Position numbers and translations under genes: made by a program
Notes under the pieces: model-generated
Told to the model about the DNA's origin: nothing
Databases searched by the model: none
What the model saw: the letters and a program-made list of their open reading frames with translations, nothing else
Part shown: positions 50,901 through 62,700 of the stretch, piece by piece
Layout: every line of letters starts with the position of its first letter
Numbering within the stretch: position 1 is the first letter of the stretch
Assembly (NCBI RefSeq): GCF_021018895.1
Contig: NC_079369.1
Coordinates: forward strand, 5,176,694 to 5,240,693
Source of the DNA: Seriola aureovittata
Taxonomy: Eukaryota; Chordata; Actinopteri; Carangiformes; Carangidae
DNA length: 64,000 bases
Reading direction: 5' to 3'

Positions 50901-53735
50901 TTTTCTCTTTTCTCTGTGGCAGTGGTTCTGGGGGAGCATTCAGATGGACGCTCGGGCTGGAGAGTCCATGTACCTCTACGAGAAGGTGGGTATATGATGG
51001 GTATTGTTAATGTATGTGTATTAATTCAAGCCAAAATTACTTAGGCTCACCTTAAGGATACTGTAGACTTATAGAACACAGATGTACAGATACAAAAATA
51101 AATCGTCTTTGTTTTGTTTGCATTAAATTATATGCAAACAGTATAAAAGCACTAAATTACTCATGCCCTTAAATTATTTGTCACATTAATTTTTTTAATT
51201 ATTTTTCTTATACTAAAAACTTACTGTACATTTATGTTTCCCCTATTTTTGTTTCAGCACTTATCATTTCTGTTATTATAGTTATTTAATCAGCTTGAAA
51301 CCAAACCAAGGACCCCTAATCACACTCCTCCTGTTCGCCCAGGAGTGCGAGTTCATTGTCAGGGGTTTTTTGTGCCTTTCTTTTTATTTAAATCTTGAAA
51401 GTTAAAGTATAAGGTTTATTTCTCATGATTGTGACAATTGTGGCTCTATTGGTTGTGCTACCTTTGTAATCACCACTCTATTGTAGAAATTTGGGGAAAC
51501 AAAGACTGACGCAAAATAGTGTATATCAGGGCAAGCAATGTGATCCTCATACAGCTTTCGAAATAAAAGTGATTTTAGATGAATAACGTCAAACACCTTT
51601 TCCAAGTCTGACTGAAAGTGAACGCAAATTATCCGCGAGCAATACATTACACTGACTTTTAGGGACCTACATCTGGGACAATTTGCTGGGTGACCTCACT
51701 CGATAATACAGGCAAAAAACTGATTTCACTTGATTTGTGTTGATCTGAGATACTTGTCTCTTGGAGTTTCTACCGTCTCCCGGCAGGGAATGCCAATTTA
51801 GAGCTTTGGGAACCAAAAACTGCCTGCAGTAAAATTCAGACGGTGTCAGAAGTTTAGGATCAAAGTCTTAGTGTGAATGCTGTTACGACCCATGTCTTCA
51901 AACCAGCAAATCAAAATAAAACATGAAAATGACACAGAATACACTGGCCTGTGCGACATGTTGTACATGCTATCTCTGAAAATAAAATAAGAATTAAAAA
52001 AACTCACACAAACCAAAACGATGAATGAAAAAGGAAATGAAAGTTGCCACTCTCAAAGAGCTGCATTTTTAAAACATGAGAGCCGCATAGATGGATTGAC
52101 ACATACATAGTCGTGCTCCAATTCACCATGCTTTCATCACACAATCTGGCAGTGTGACAGAGATTGAGCTCAGGATTTTATTAGAGCTGTCTCGCACAGT
52201 GTGACATGCAATCAACTTACTCGATCATTGTTGCACAGTATAAAGGCACCTTCAGGGAGTTTCCTAGTGGGCATCTTTATGAAGTTACCACACTTTTTAA
52301 GAAACATTTCGACACTGGCCTAGCTTCCATCTGTTACTTAGCACAATTGAGCTCAAGATCCAGTTTAGTCAGAATGTGCCTTCATCACTGATCAACAGAT
52401 AATTGTATTAATTGCAAATGGTTTTTGCTTCAAGATGTTTTAGTTTTTTTATTTTCCCCCTCACATTTTCCCATGCCAGAATTTGCAAGACAAGCAGCTT
52501 GCCCTCTCTTCTTTTTACTTTTATTTATATATTTTTCTTTTTGTCCCTTTATACTTTAGAATGACAGTCCAGCCATGAAGAAGGCAGTGTCCCTCCTGTC
52601 CCTCGTAACGCCCAACAGTAACCGCAAGCGTCGGCGTCTGAGGGACACGCTGGCTCAGCTCACCAAGGAGACTGAGATCTCCCCCTTCCCTCCACCGCGC
52701 AAAAGGCCGTCAGCGGAGCACTCCCTGTCCATGGGTTCTCTGCTCGACATCTCTAACACCCCTGAGACATGCAAGGCCTTGGCAGGTAAGAGGAAAATGG
52801 AACACACCTGTTTGATGGGAATACCAATGCTGGGATATATCTCCATTAAAAATGCAATACCTTTAAAAGATATTCTCTTCTGTATTATGGTTGATTTTCT
52901 CTTCTTTATAAGACGGCACTACCACCATTAACCCCTCTTCATTCTAGAAGACAGACTAGGAAATGGTTCAGAAAGCAAAGGAGACAATGCTGTGACCACG
53001 AGTAGGCTGATAAGAAGAAGAAGCAAAAACAGGAAAAGCAGGGTTAGGACAGACAGGGAGGAGTGGAGGAAAAGGTCCTACCTGAGTACAAGTATCCTTC
53101 AACAACCAGTGGAGGAGCAGCAGCAGCCAAGAACTTCTGCAGGTCAGGCCAGTTTGAGGCTTATAAAAAGTAGTTGTTGGTAAGATGAAAGAACTCTGTG
53201 GTAGTGACCAATAAGTCACGCGTCAGTTTTTGCAAGTGGATTATTTCGTTTTTTTTTTCGTGAAGTATTGGATTATATGCATACCACCTGAGTGTAGTGG
53301 AGTACAAGCAAGAAGATGGCCCAGCACAGACCAGAGTATCACCTGGCCTGACAGCTCAAGTGTTGTATTAAGTGTGCTGAATTGGCTAAATTAAACCTGA
53401 ACATTTTAGACATGTGTGAGATGGGATAGGAACAGCAACTACCATACATACAGGCAAACTAGCTAACTTTGGCCTTGAATGGCTAACGAGCCATAGGCAT
53501 GAGAAATGTTCAAATGGCATGATGATTAATTTTGGTACAGTAAACTTTTACAAACATTTTATGTAAGACTTTTATGCTTAAAATGTTTGATTGCTCATAT
53601 GGTAAAAGCCAACTCACAGACAGTCAACTTGGTTTAATCTCATCGCTAAAACAAGGTACTGCGAAAAAGGTTTAAGGATCCATTTATATTAAAGAACTGG
53701 AGACAAAGTACAATGCAGTGTAACAATACTACAAA

Positions 53736-53772
<37 letters not shown>

Positions 53773-56700
53773 TACTGCAGCAAATTATTGATCCATATCA
53801 ATGTGGCTTTTTACAAGGCAGGTGGATCAATGTCAATATCAAGTCAATTCATCAACTAAATCATTTTTATAGGCCACATAACAAATAAAAAACTGTTTCC
53901 CCAAGTCTGCACAGCACACTAGGATGAGAAGGAAAAGGCCTGAACAACATTGTCATCATGATGGGGAAAGCATCATGTTATCCATGTTATTTAAAGCCAC
54001 AAAGAAACAAAATTTTAGTTTAAGGCTGCGACATAATAAAATATGAAAAAGTGAAGGGGTTCTGATGACTGGTTCCATTTTAGCCCAGATGTCATCTTCA
54101 TACGTCTATAGATGATGGAAAACTGTAGAAAATCATGTACTATTTTTTTTACTTTGATTCAGCCCTGATTTCACTGAGATTTCTGAAAAACAAAATAGTG
54201 GATGGGCACCTAACCGTGTCTGTCTGTGATTCAATGCAGAGTTAAACACTCGCTGTCTTCCTCCCTGCTTGTCTTGTTACCAGAGAGTTCGAAGCCATCC
54301 AGGAGTTCGACCCCAGTTGTGACCAAGCAGTCAGCCAGGTGGCAAGTCTCCAAGGAGCTCTACCAGACTGAGAGCAACTATGTAGACATTTTAAGCACCA
54401 TCCTACAGGTAAGTGTGTGTGTGTGTGTGTGTGTGTCTGTGTGTGTCTGTGTATTTGCACAGTGTGCACTGTATTAACACTCCCTCACTGGTCGGCCTGT
54501 TGGTCGCCCCTGACATCAGTTTCAGGCTAAGCTACAACCATTACAGGTGTGTGTGCATGCTTGCTCTTACTTGGCCTGTCTTATCAGTTGGTCCCAGCAG
54601 ATTCAGACAGCTGACCAGTGAGGAAGAAAATCACCTGTCTGACCACTTCTCTTTCTCCCTCACCCTCAAAACCTTTCACTCTTTTTGCTTCTTTTCTTTA
54701 CTGGCTTTTTTAGGCTTCCTCCATTTTGTTGTTTCTTCCTTTTCGTTCACTCTGTCTTTCACTGTCTCTCTTTTTCTGCCTCAAACATCTTTCCTTGATT
54801 TTTGCCATCTGCCTCTCTTGTAATCTGTCTTCTCTGTTGTACTCTACTGAGGTTTAACTGTTCCATGTCCTCACAACAAGCTGGTGGCTAGCTCCTTGGT
54901 GTTCCCTGCCTTGAATCTAAACACAAACTCAACACATGCTCCTAAAATCACCTTAATGATCCTGCTGTAGGTTCTCTGTGCCATTTATCAAAAGAAAACC
55001 CACTTGAGGCTGACTCCACAATCCAGTCATCGCTGCATGCTCGTTGTTACAGTTTATAGTTGTACTTAAGTTGATTACTGACTATTTCATAGACAACCCA
55101 TGTTCCTTTTTCACTTCACAGTTACACAGCTAGTATAAGCCCATGTTCAGATGGGCAGCAGATGGTAGCGTGCTAATTAGACTTCAATATTCAACATGAC
55201 ACAATCGTGCACAGGTTGATTGCAAGAATTTTGGTTAAACTAAAATTAAGCTGTGGCTTTTTCTGTCTTCTGCCACAAATGGTGGTTGTCAAAAATAAAG
55301 TAATTACCCTTTAATGAAGAATAAGAGCCAAATAACTCTCCAATTATATAGCTGTGTTTATTTATAGTAATAGTACAAAAAAGGCCATGAGAAATTGTCA
55401 GAATATCCTGGAAGATTTCCCTGTATTTGTATGGCACTAACTCAAAAGTAATAGTTATTTATTTAATCTTGGGACATTTTAATGTTTTCCACAGTATGTG
55501 TGGCATTGTTTCATTTATTGATTTACATGTGAGTGCAGATAATATCCAGGTTGTGCATCATGCGAGTAGAACCAGTTAATGAACAGGTTCCATCTTGTCA
55601 CAAATTGACACAAAATGTCAACATACAATTTTGACTTTTATGCAACTTTGTGTAACATATCAGTTCTTTTAATGTATATTTGTGTTCACTTGTCTCATAT
55701 CCGTTTTTTATGTGAAGCTTTTCAAACATCCATTGGATAGAGAGGGGCAGGTTGGTGGACCCATCCTGGCCCAAGAGGAAATTAAGACGATATTTGGCAG
55801 CATCCCAGACATCTACGAGGTTCACACCAGAATAAAGGTAGTATGTCCAAAGGACCAAATTATATTGATTTTGTAATTGTTGACCTGGTGTTGTTGACCT
55901 GTTATTTTCTATATGTGATGGTTTTTCCATCAGCATGACCTTGAGGAACTCCTGACAGACTGGCGCGAGGAAAGGAGTGTGGGAGACATCATTCTCAAAT
56001 ATGTGAGTTAAAACAAATATATTAATATGCAGTTGTAGTTTTAATTATCAGTCATTTATATGAGGCTTGACCACTTCTGGGGGTAATGGGGTATTGAGAA
56101 TGGGCTTCCAGTTACAGAAAGGGATGTAAGTACAGTGACATCGTGAATTATTCCTTGAAACTAGTTTGAAAACAACTTTAAACAACTTTTTTTAAAAACA
56201 AAAAGCCTCCTTCTTGTATCTGTGTTCTTCCTATTGACATTTCTGACCCATCCCCATCTTCTCTTTCCAGTCTAAAGAGTTGGTGAAGGCCTACCCACCC
56301 TTTGTCAACTTTTTTGAAATGAGCAAGGAGACTGTTGTTCGGTGTGAGAAACAAAAGCCACGCTTTCATGCTTTTCTCAAGGTATGACCTTTTCATTTGC
56401 ACCACAAAGAGTGACAAAGAAAAGAAAAACAAACGCAGGAAAACCCTTTGATATCTCCTTTTTACCTCCTCTTGGGCTCCCAACTGCAAGGTTCAGAATT
56501 ATTGGTCCACTACTATTGGAGATTTTATGTATCAGTGCTTTTGCATGCAGTTTGGATACAGAGTTACAGTAAACTAAGTCAAGTTGATTTCTTAAATGTC
56601 ATGTATATAAGAAACCTTGTTTACATAATCTCGGTAGGTGATCAGAAACCTGATTTTCTAGCTAGATTTCTCCTGGAGAATGCAGATTTCTGGGCTTTGG

Positions 56701-59700
56701 TTTGTAATTGTCTTTTTATATGTATACATGTGCAGGACAAAAGGCCTTAGGCAGAGAAAGTAACGGTGTGATAGCTGAGCAGTGGGATGGAAGAAAAGAT
56801 AATTACACATAGCAATGCGTCCTTTCTTTGTGTTTAAAACACTTCCATCCCACATCTGATGAAAATTTAATCTAACAGTAAGTAGCTTTTCAAAGTTTAA
56901 ATAAGTTTCCAGACCCGAGCATTTGACTGAGTGTTGAATTCAGACAATTTCACTCTGAGGAGAAACTGTGCCTCCACCGAGCCTGTGCTCTCACTGTGCT
57001 GTCAGTCTTCTGCAGCACACACATCAAGTTAGAAAGTAGTATTTTGTGTCACTTCTACAGTTAAAATAAGTTTGTAATGTTTCCAAAATAAAGTTGGAAT
57101 AAGATGGAAATCTGATCAATCACCAAAGACAGGGCGACTAGTAGTCAGCAGTTCAAGCTATTTGTCTTAGCACCTTTTATTATATTGATTTAATTAATTA
57201 AATATGTATTTTTGGTGGCATCAGAACATGGTTAGAGTTTAAGGGCTGAGAGAGAATGCTTATAAGTAACAGTGGTAACACTTTACTTACATTACAGAGA
57301 AATAGAAAACTGGAACAATAAGCTTTTAAAATATAAATTTTAAGTGCACGAACAAGGCCAGTTGCCTGTTATTGACACCGTCAAGAACGGTAATCATTCT
57401 GACTGTGTCGGAAAATACAGCATGGACTGTCTGAACATTTTGTTAATTTATTTCAACGCAGTATGACAACTTAATAACTTGTAACACCAACTGAATAACT
57501 TTATGAAATAAATGATAAATTAAAAAAATTATCAATAGAATCAAATATCACTGCAAAAATAAACAGGCGTACAGACTAATAGCCTAAAAAAGCTTTTCTG
57601 AGGTCTAAAAGCAAACAATATAAATATGAAACAAATAGATCAATTTTCCAACATGTTGTGAAATCCATGCTGTGAAGAATTGAGGCTGTTTTGAGAGCAA
57701 GGGCGGCTCTACCCAGTACAGTATGTATGTAGCCCTTTTTAATCTCTGTATTTTCACCCAGACATCCCTGTTAACTGTGGGTTGTTCATTTAAAGGTGCA
57801 TAGTATTGTCAAAGTGGGCATGTAGTGCAAACTTTTGTTTCCCATTTCAGTGTGTCAGTAAGGTTTACACAAAGACACGTAACATTAATGCTTTGATTTT
57901 TACAGATCAACCAATCCAAGCCAGAGTGTGGCAGGCAGACACTGGTGGAGCTGCTCATCAGACCTGTACAGAGGCTGCCTAGTGTGGCTCTTCTTCTTAA
58001 CGGTAACACACAAATATGCACTTGCATACACATCACTTTGTTACAACCATTAAGACAAAAAGATTTTTTGTGCTAATTACATCGTACCTTGTACTTTTCT
58101 CCTTATATTTCTCCTTTCATACCGGCCTCCTATCTCCTGTCTGTAATTTCCCTTCTTGCGTATTCTTTCCTACTCATCTTCCTCTAAATGATTTTCATCT
58201 CTTCCTGCCCGTCTGCCTCCTTGCAAACTTTGTCTTTCTTCCACCATTGCAGATATCAAGAAACATACGGCCGATGACAACCCTGATAAGATAACACTGG
58301 AGAAAGCAATTGATTCTCTGAAAGAAGTCATGACGTGAGTTGGCGTGACCTTACCCTTTCTTTTGTGAGGACGACACAGCCAGCATTGTTTGATCATTTT
58401 CAACACCTTACGTGAACTCTCTCCTATCATCGTAAGCCTTGACCAGTATGTAGGTTCAACTTGGAATAATTGACCATTGTTGAGCCAGGATTTAGCAAGA
58501 AAGACTTTTAAGGCTTGACGGACTCACTGAATCACAGTTGTACACCTGCTTATTCGTGCAATTATGCAATCAGCCAGGGATCATGTGGCAGCAGTCCATA
58601 AAATCATGCAGATACAGGACAGGAACTTCAGTTAATGTTCACATCAAACATCAGAAATAGGAAAATTGTGGACTGAGTGACTTTGACAAAGCGTGATTGT
58701 TGATGCCAGACAGGCTGGCTGGATTTCTGAAAGTGCTGATCTCCTGGGAATTTCACATATGACAGTCTCACACCACACACCAGCCTACACATTGAACCTT
58801 GAGGGGAGTGTGTTACCACAGCGGGGCACCCTGTCTGGTTCCGCTGCCGTCAGTAGAGATGTTCTGATACCTTTGTTTCCTTCCCAACACCAATCTGGTG
58901 GGAGTTGCAAAGAAGAACTGATTTCTAGGAAAACTGCAGTTTTATCCGGATGTGAACTTATAAAGTTTATTAATAAATTACATTGTATTGGATCAGCGCA
59001 TAGACTTGTGTGCTTGCCAATACTTGTATTTTAGGCAGCATTGGAGGCATTTCCAATACTAGTATCGATATTGGATAAACTCTAGCTGTCAGCCAAGTCA
59101 AGGCTGCAGTGGACACAGCTTGACCAAAGCTGGACTGTTGAAGACTGGATAAATGTAGCCTGGTCTGATGAATCTTATATTTTTGTTAGATATAGATTTT
59201 TTATTTTTTTGTTTTTTTTCTGCACCTTTTTTGACCCTTAATATAATAATAGTTTCTTATTTACTACTTTAAAAAAGTAACCTAGTGGGTTGCAAAACAC
59301 AAAGACAGCTGATGGATTATCAAAGTAGTTGTTGATAATCATTTTAGGTTATGGGTTAATTGTTTTAGCAAAAGTGAGACAAACAATAACAACTTTTTTC
59401 TTCTACTTTCCCTCCATTCTTTCTTCTCCTCTCTTTTCCTCCCAACCAGTCACATCAATGAGGACAAGAGGAAGACAGAAGGCCAGAAGCAGATCTTTGA
59501 TGTTGTGTATGAAGTTGATGGCTGTCCTGTAAGTTTTAGAACTGCTGCTGTTTGCATTCATGCGCTTGTCAAGCCATAGTGGGAAACTGGATTCTCTTCT
59601 TCACCAAAGTATTCAGACACTTTGCTGCGACTCTCCAAATTGCGGTGACGTGCATCCTCTTTGCTGTAATTATTTATTGGATGTGTCTAGAACCTGATTG

Positions 59701-62700
59701 GAGTCCATCTGTGGCAAATTGAACTGACTGGACATAGTTTAGAAAAGCACACATCTGTGTATATAAGGTCCCAGAATTCACACTACAAGTCAGAACAGAA
59801 ACCAAGCCATGAAGACCAGTGAACACTCTGTAGACATCTGTGGTAAAATCATGGTGAGGCATAGATCAGGGCAAGGATAGATGAGGTCTGTAGATGAGAC
59901 CTGCATAATGTTCAGTAGGAATGTTGTACCATTCATTCTTGCAGATCTCCTTTAGTCCAGCCATATTCTTAGGATGTCTAGTGTGAACGACTTCCCACCT
60001 GCGCTTCAGCAGGTGGACAGACATCCTGAATTCATTTTCCCCTCAATGATGACAAGCCGTCCAGGATCAGAGGCCGTAAAGCAGCCCCACATCATGATGC
60101 TCCATCCATGGTACTTGACTGTTGGGAGGATGTTTTCATGTCGGTATACAGTGCCCTTTTTACGCCATACATAGTGGTCTGCGTTCTTCCCAAACAAGTC
60201 AACCCCTTGTTTAATCAACGCACAAAACATTTTCCCAGTAGTGCTGTGGAGTTTCAAGGTGCTCTTTGTTAAACTTCAGGGACGCTGTGATGATTTTTGT
60301 ACGCTGTGGCAGCGGCTTCCTCTGTGGTGTCCATGGTAGGACAATATGCTCCATGCAACCATACACCACGCTCTCCATATACATCAAACAGATGTTAAGC
60401 ACCTCCAGTGATGCCTCTAAGCCTGTAGCTGTTACTCTGGAGTCCTTTTTTTTTTACCTCATTGAGTATTCTGCATTGTATCTTAAGAATCATCATTGCT
60501 GGGCGCCCACTTCTAGGGAGAGTAGACAGAACTAAATTGTCTCATTTTATAGAGAGTTTGTCTGACTGTAAACTGATGAATATCTTAAGTCTTTCAGATT
60601 ACTTTGTAACCCTTTCAGCTTTATGAAAATCAACAATTCCTGATAAAAGTCTTCTGAGATCTGTGTTTTGTGGGTCATTGCTCACATCAGCAGATGTTTC
60701 TTGTGAATAGCAAACTCAACCTGAGTTTTGGGGTGTTTTTATTTTTACTATGTCAGAATAGCTCTAACACCACAGCTCCAATTTGGTTTTATTGACGTTT
60801 GCTAAGTTCAGACTCCAATTAGCTTTTGTTTATGTCATTAGCCTCGGGGTTCACATATTTTTTCCAATCTACACTGTGAATGTTTGAATGATGTTTTCTA
60901 TATGGACAAGAACAATACAATAATTTGTGTGTTATTAGTTGAAATAGATTCTGTTTGTTCATAATTGTAACTTATATGAAGATCTGACCAAATTTAACAC
61001 AATTTTCTGCATAAATCGGATAATTCCAGAGGGTTTACTTCCTTTGTCTTGCCACAGACTCCTAAGTGCCTGTTCTGCACTGTATATAATTTAGTAAACA
61101 GGATAGTCAATTATGAGAGAAAACATTAGAACAATGGAAAAGCTTAAGATACTGAGGGAATGGTATTAACTTCAATTTAAACAGCAAAAATCCAATATGG
61201 GTCTTTTGTCTTTCCTGCAGGCCAACTTGCTGTCATCCCATCGTAGTCTGGTTCACCGAGTAGAAACAATCGCCCTGGGAGACCAGCCATGTGACCGTGG
61301 AGAACATGTTACACTCTTCCTCTTCAATGACTGCCTTGAGGTGTGAATACACAAAAACACTAATGAAGTTTTGACCATATTCACACATAATTTAGCTGTT
61401 TAATTTACCATAGACTAATCTTAAGGTTTTCCTACTGCACTGACATGCACCGACATGCACTGACTCACCTTACTCCTCTCCTGCCTTCACCTAATTGTGA
61501 AGTTTGGTTTTTTTTTTTTTTCTTCTTCTTCTTCTTCTTAAGACCTGGTCACGCAACATTTAAAACTTCAAAACCATCTTGATGGTACTGACGTTTGAGG
61601 GAATGGAGAGCTAGAGAATTCAAAATACAGTAGGTCAAAATAGGTATAATTAAGTTGGTTAGTTTTAGTCAGTTAATTGTTCCCAAAGCTAGTTCACCAA
61701 CTAACTCTTCAAGTAAACTCTACGTCATCAATCTTTTAAAACTACATATTTCACGAAAATACACAAATGAATTTTTCCGTGCCATTTTCTGGTGTGACCA
61801 GGCATTAGAGATGCATTTTAAGATCAGTTTGTAATAGCATTTTTGTATTAAAGCTTGCATGTCTGCCATTAGTCTGCCATAACTGTCATTATTTGCTGTT
61901 TGTTGACATCAAATTCAAACATGTTTTTTAAAGCTTCCATGTTTGCGCATAACTCTTTCTATTAAATTATATTATTGTAAATTGCTGAAAAGTCGTTTTA
62001 GCACTAGATTGTGTATTTTTTGTGAAAGATGCAAAAGAAAAGATTTCATCAAATTGCAGTCAACACCTTCCCACTTATTCATGCAGTTATCTAGTCAGCC
62101 TGTTATGTGGAAGCACTGCACTATGTCAAATCCTGCAGATACAGGTCAGGAGCTTCAGTTAATGTTCACATGGGAGAAAAATGTGATCTCAGTGACTTTG
62201 ACCACGGCATGATTGTTGTTGCCAGACGGGCTGGTTTTAGTGTTTCTGAAACTGCTGATCTCCTGGGATTCTCTCAAACAAGAGCCTCTAGAGTTTACTC
62301 AGTGCTGCCAGAAACAAAAACCATAACACAAGGAGTAGTAGTTCTTTTGGGAGGTCACTCTCTCATCAACAAGGTATTTCTATCCAGTCACCAGAAATGA
62401 ATCCCATAGAAAACCTTTGCGATGTGGTAGAACAGGAGATAGGCAGCATGAATGTGCAACTGACAAATCTGCAGAAATTATGTGATGCAATCATAAATAT
62501 GAACCAGACTCTCATGGGAATGTTCCCAGCATTTTGTTGAATCTAGCCCACAAAGAACTGATGCTGTTTTGAGAGGAGAGGGAGGCCCCTACCCAGTATT
62601 GGTATGGTGTTCCTTATAAAGTGATCAGTGAGTGTATTTGAGACCCCTGGACTGTGTTCAGTGCAATTTCAGATCTTTGGAAGGTCATATTAAGTGCTGT

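Larger units (their letters stand above)
46039..52559. other. ect2 introns 7-11
   Basis: Introns 46039-47759, 47834-49313, 49445-50163, 50280-50922 and 50986-52559. Apart from the Tc1-like relic at 48820-49020 and C- and T-runs at about 47216, I recognise nothing. Confidence 0.5.
52786..54283. other. ect2 intron 12
   Basis: Apart from the candidate cassette exon at 52948-53142, it holds a 31-base T run at 53738-53768. Just after the run, a short frame reading about QQIIDPYQCGFLQGRW resembles a LINE reverse-transcriptase motif; it is too short to call an element. Confidence 0.5.
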
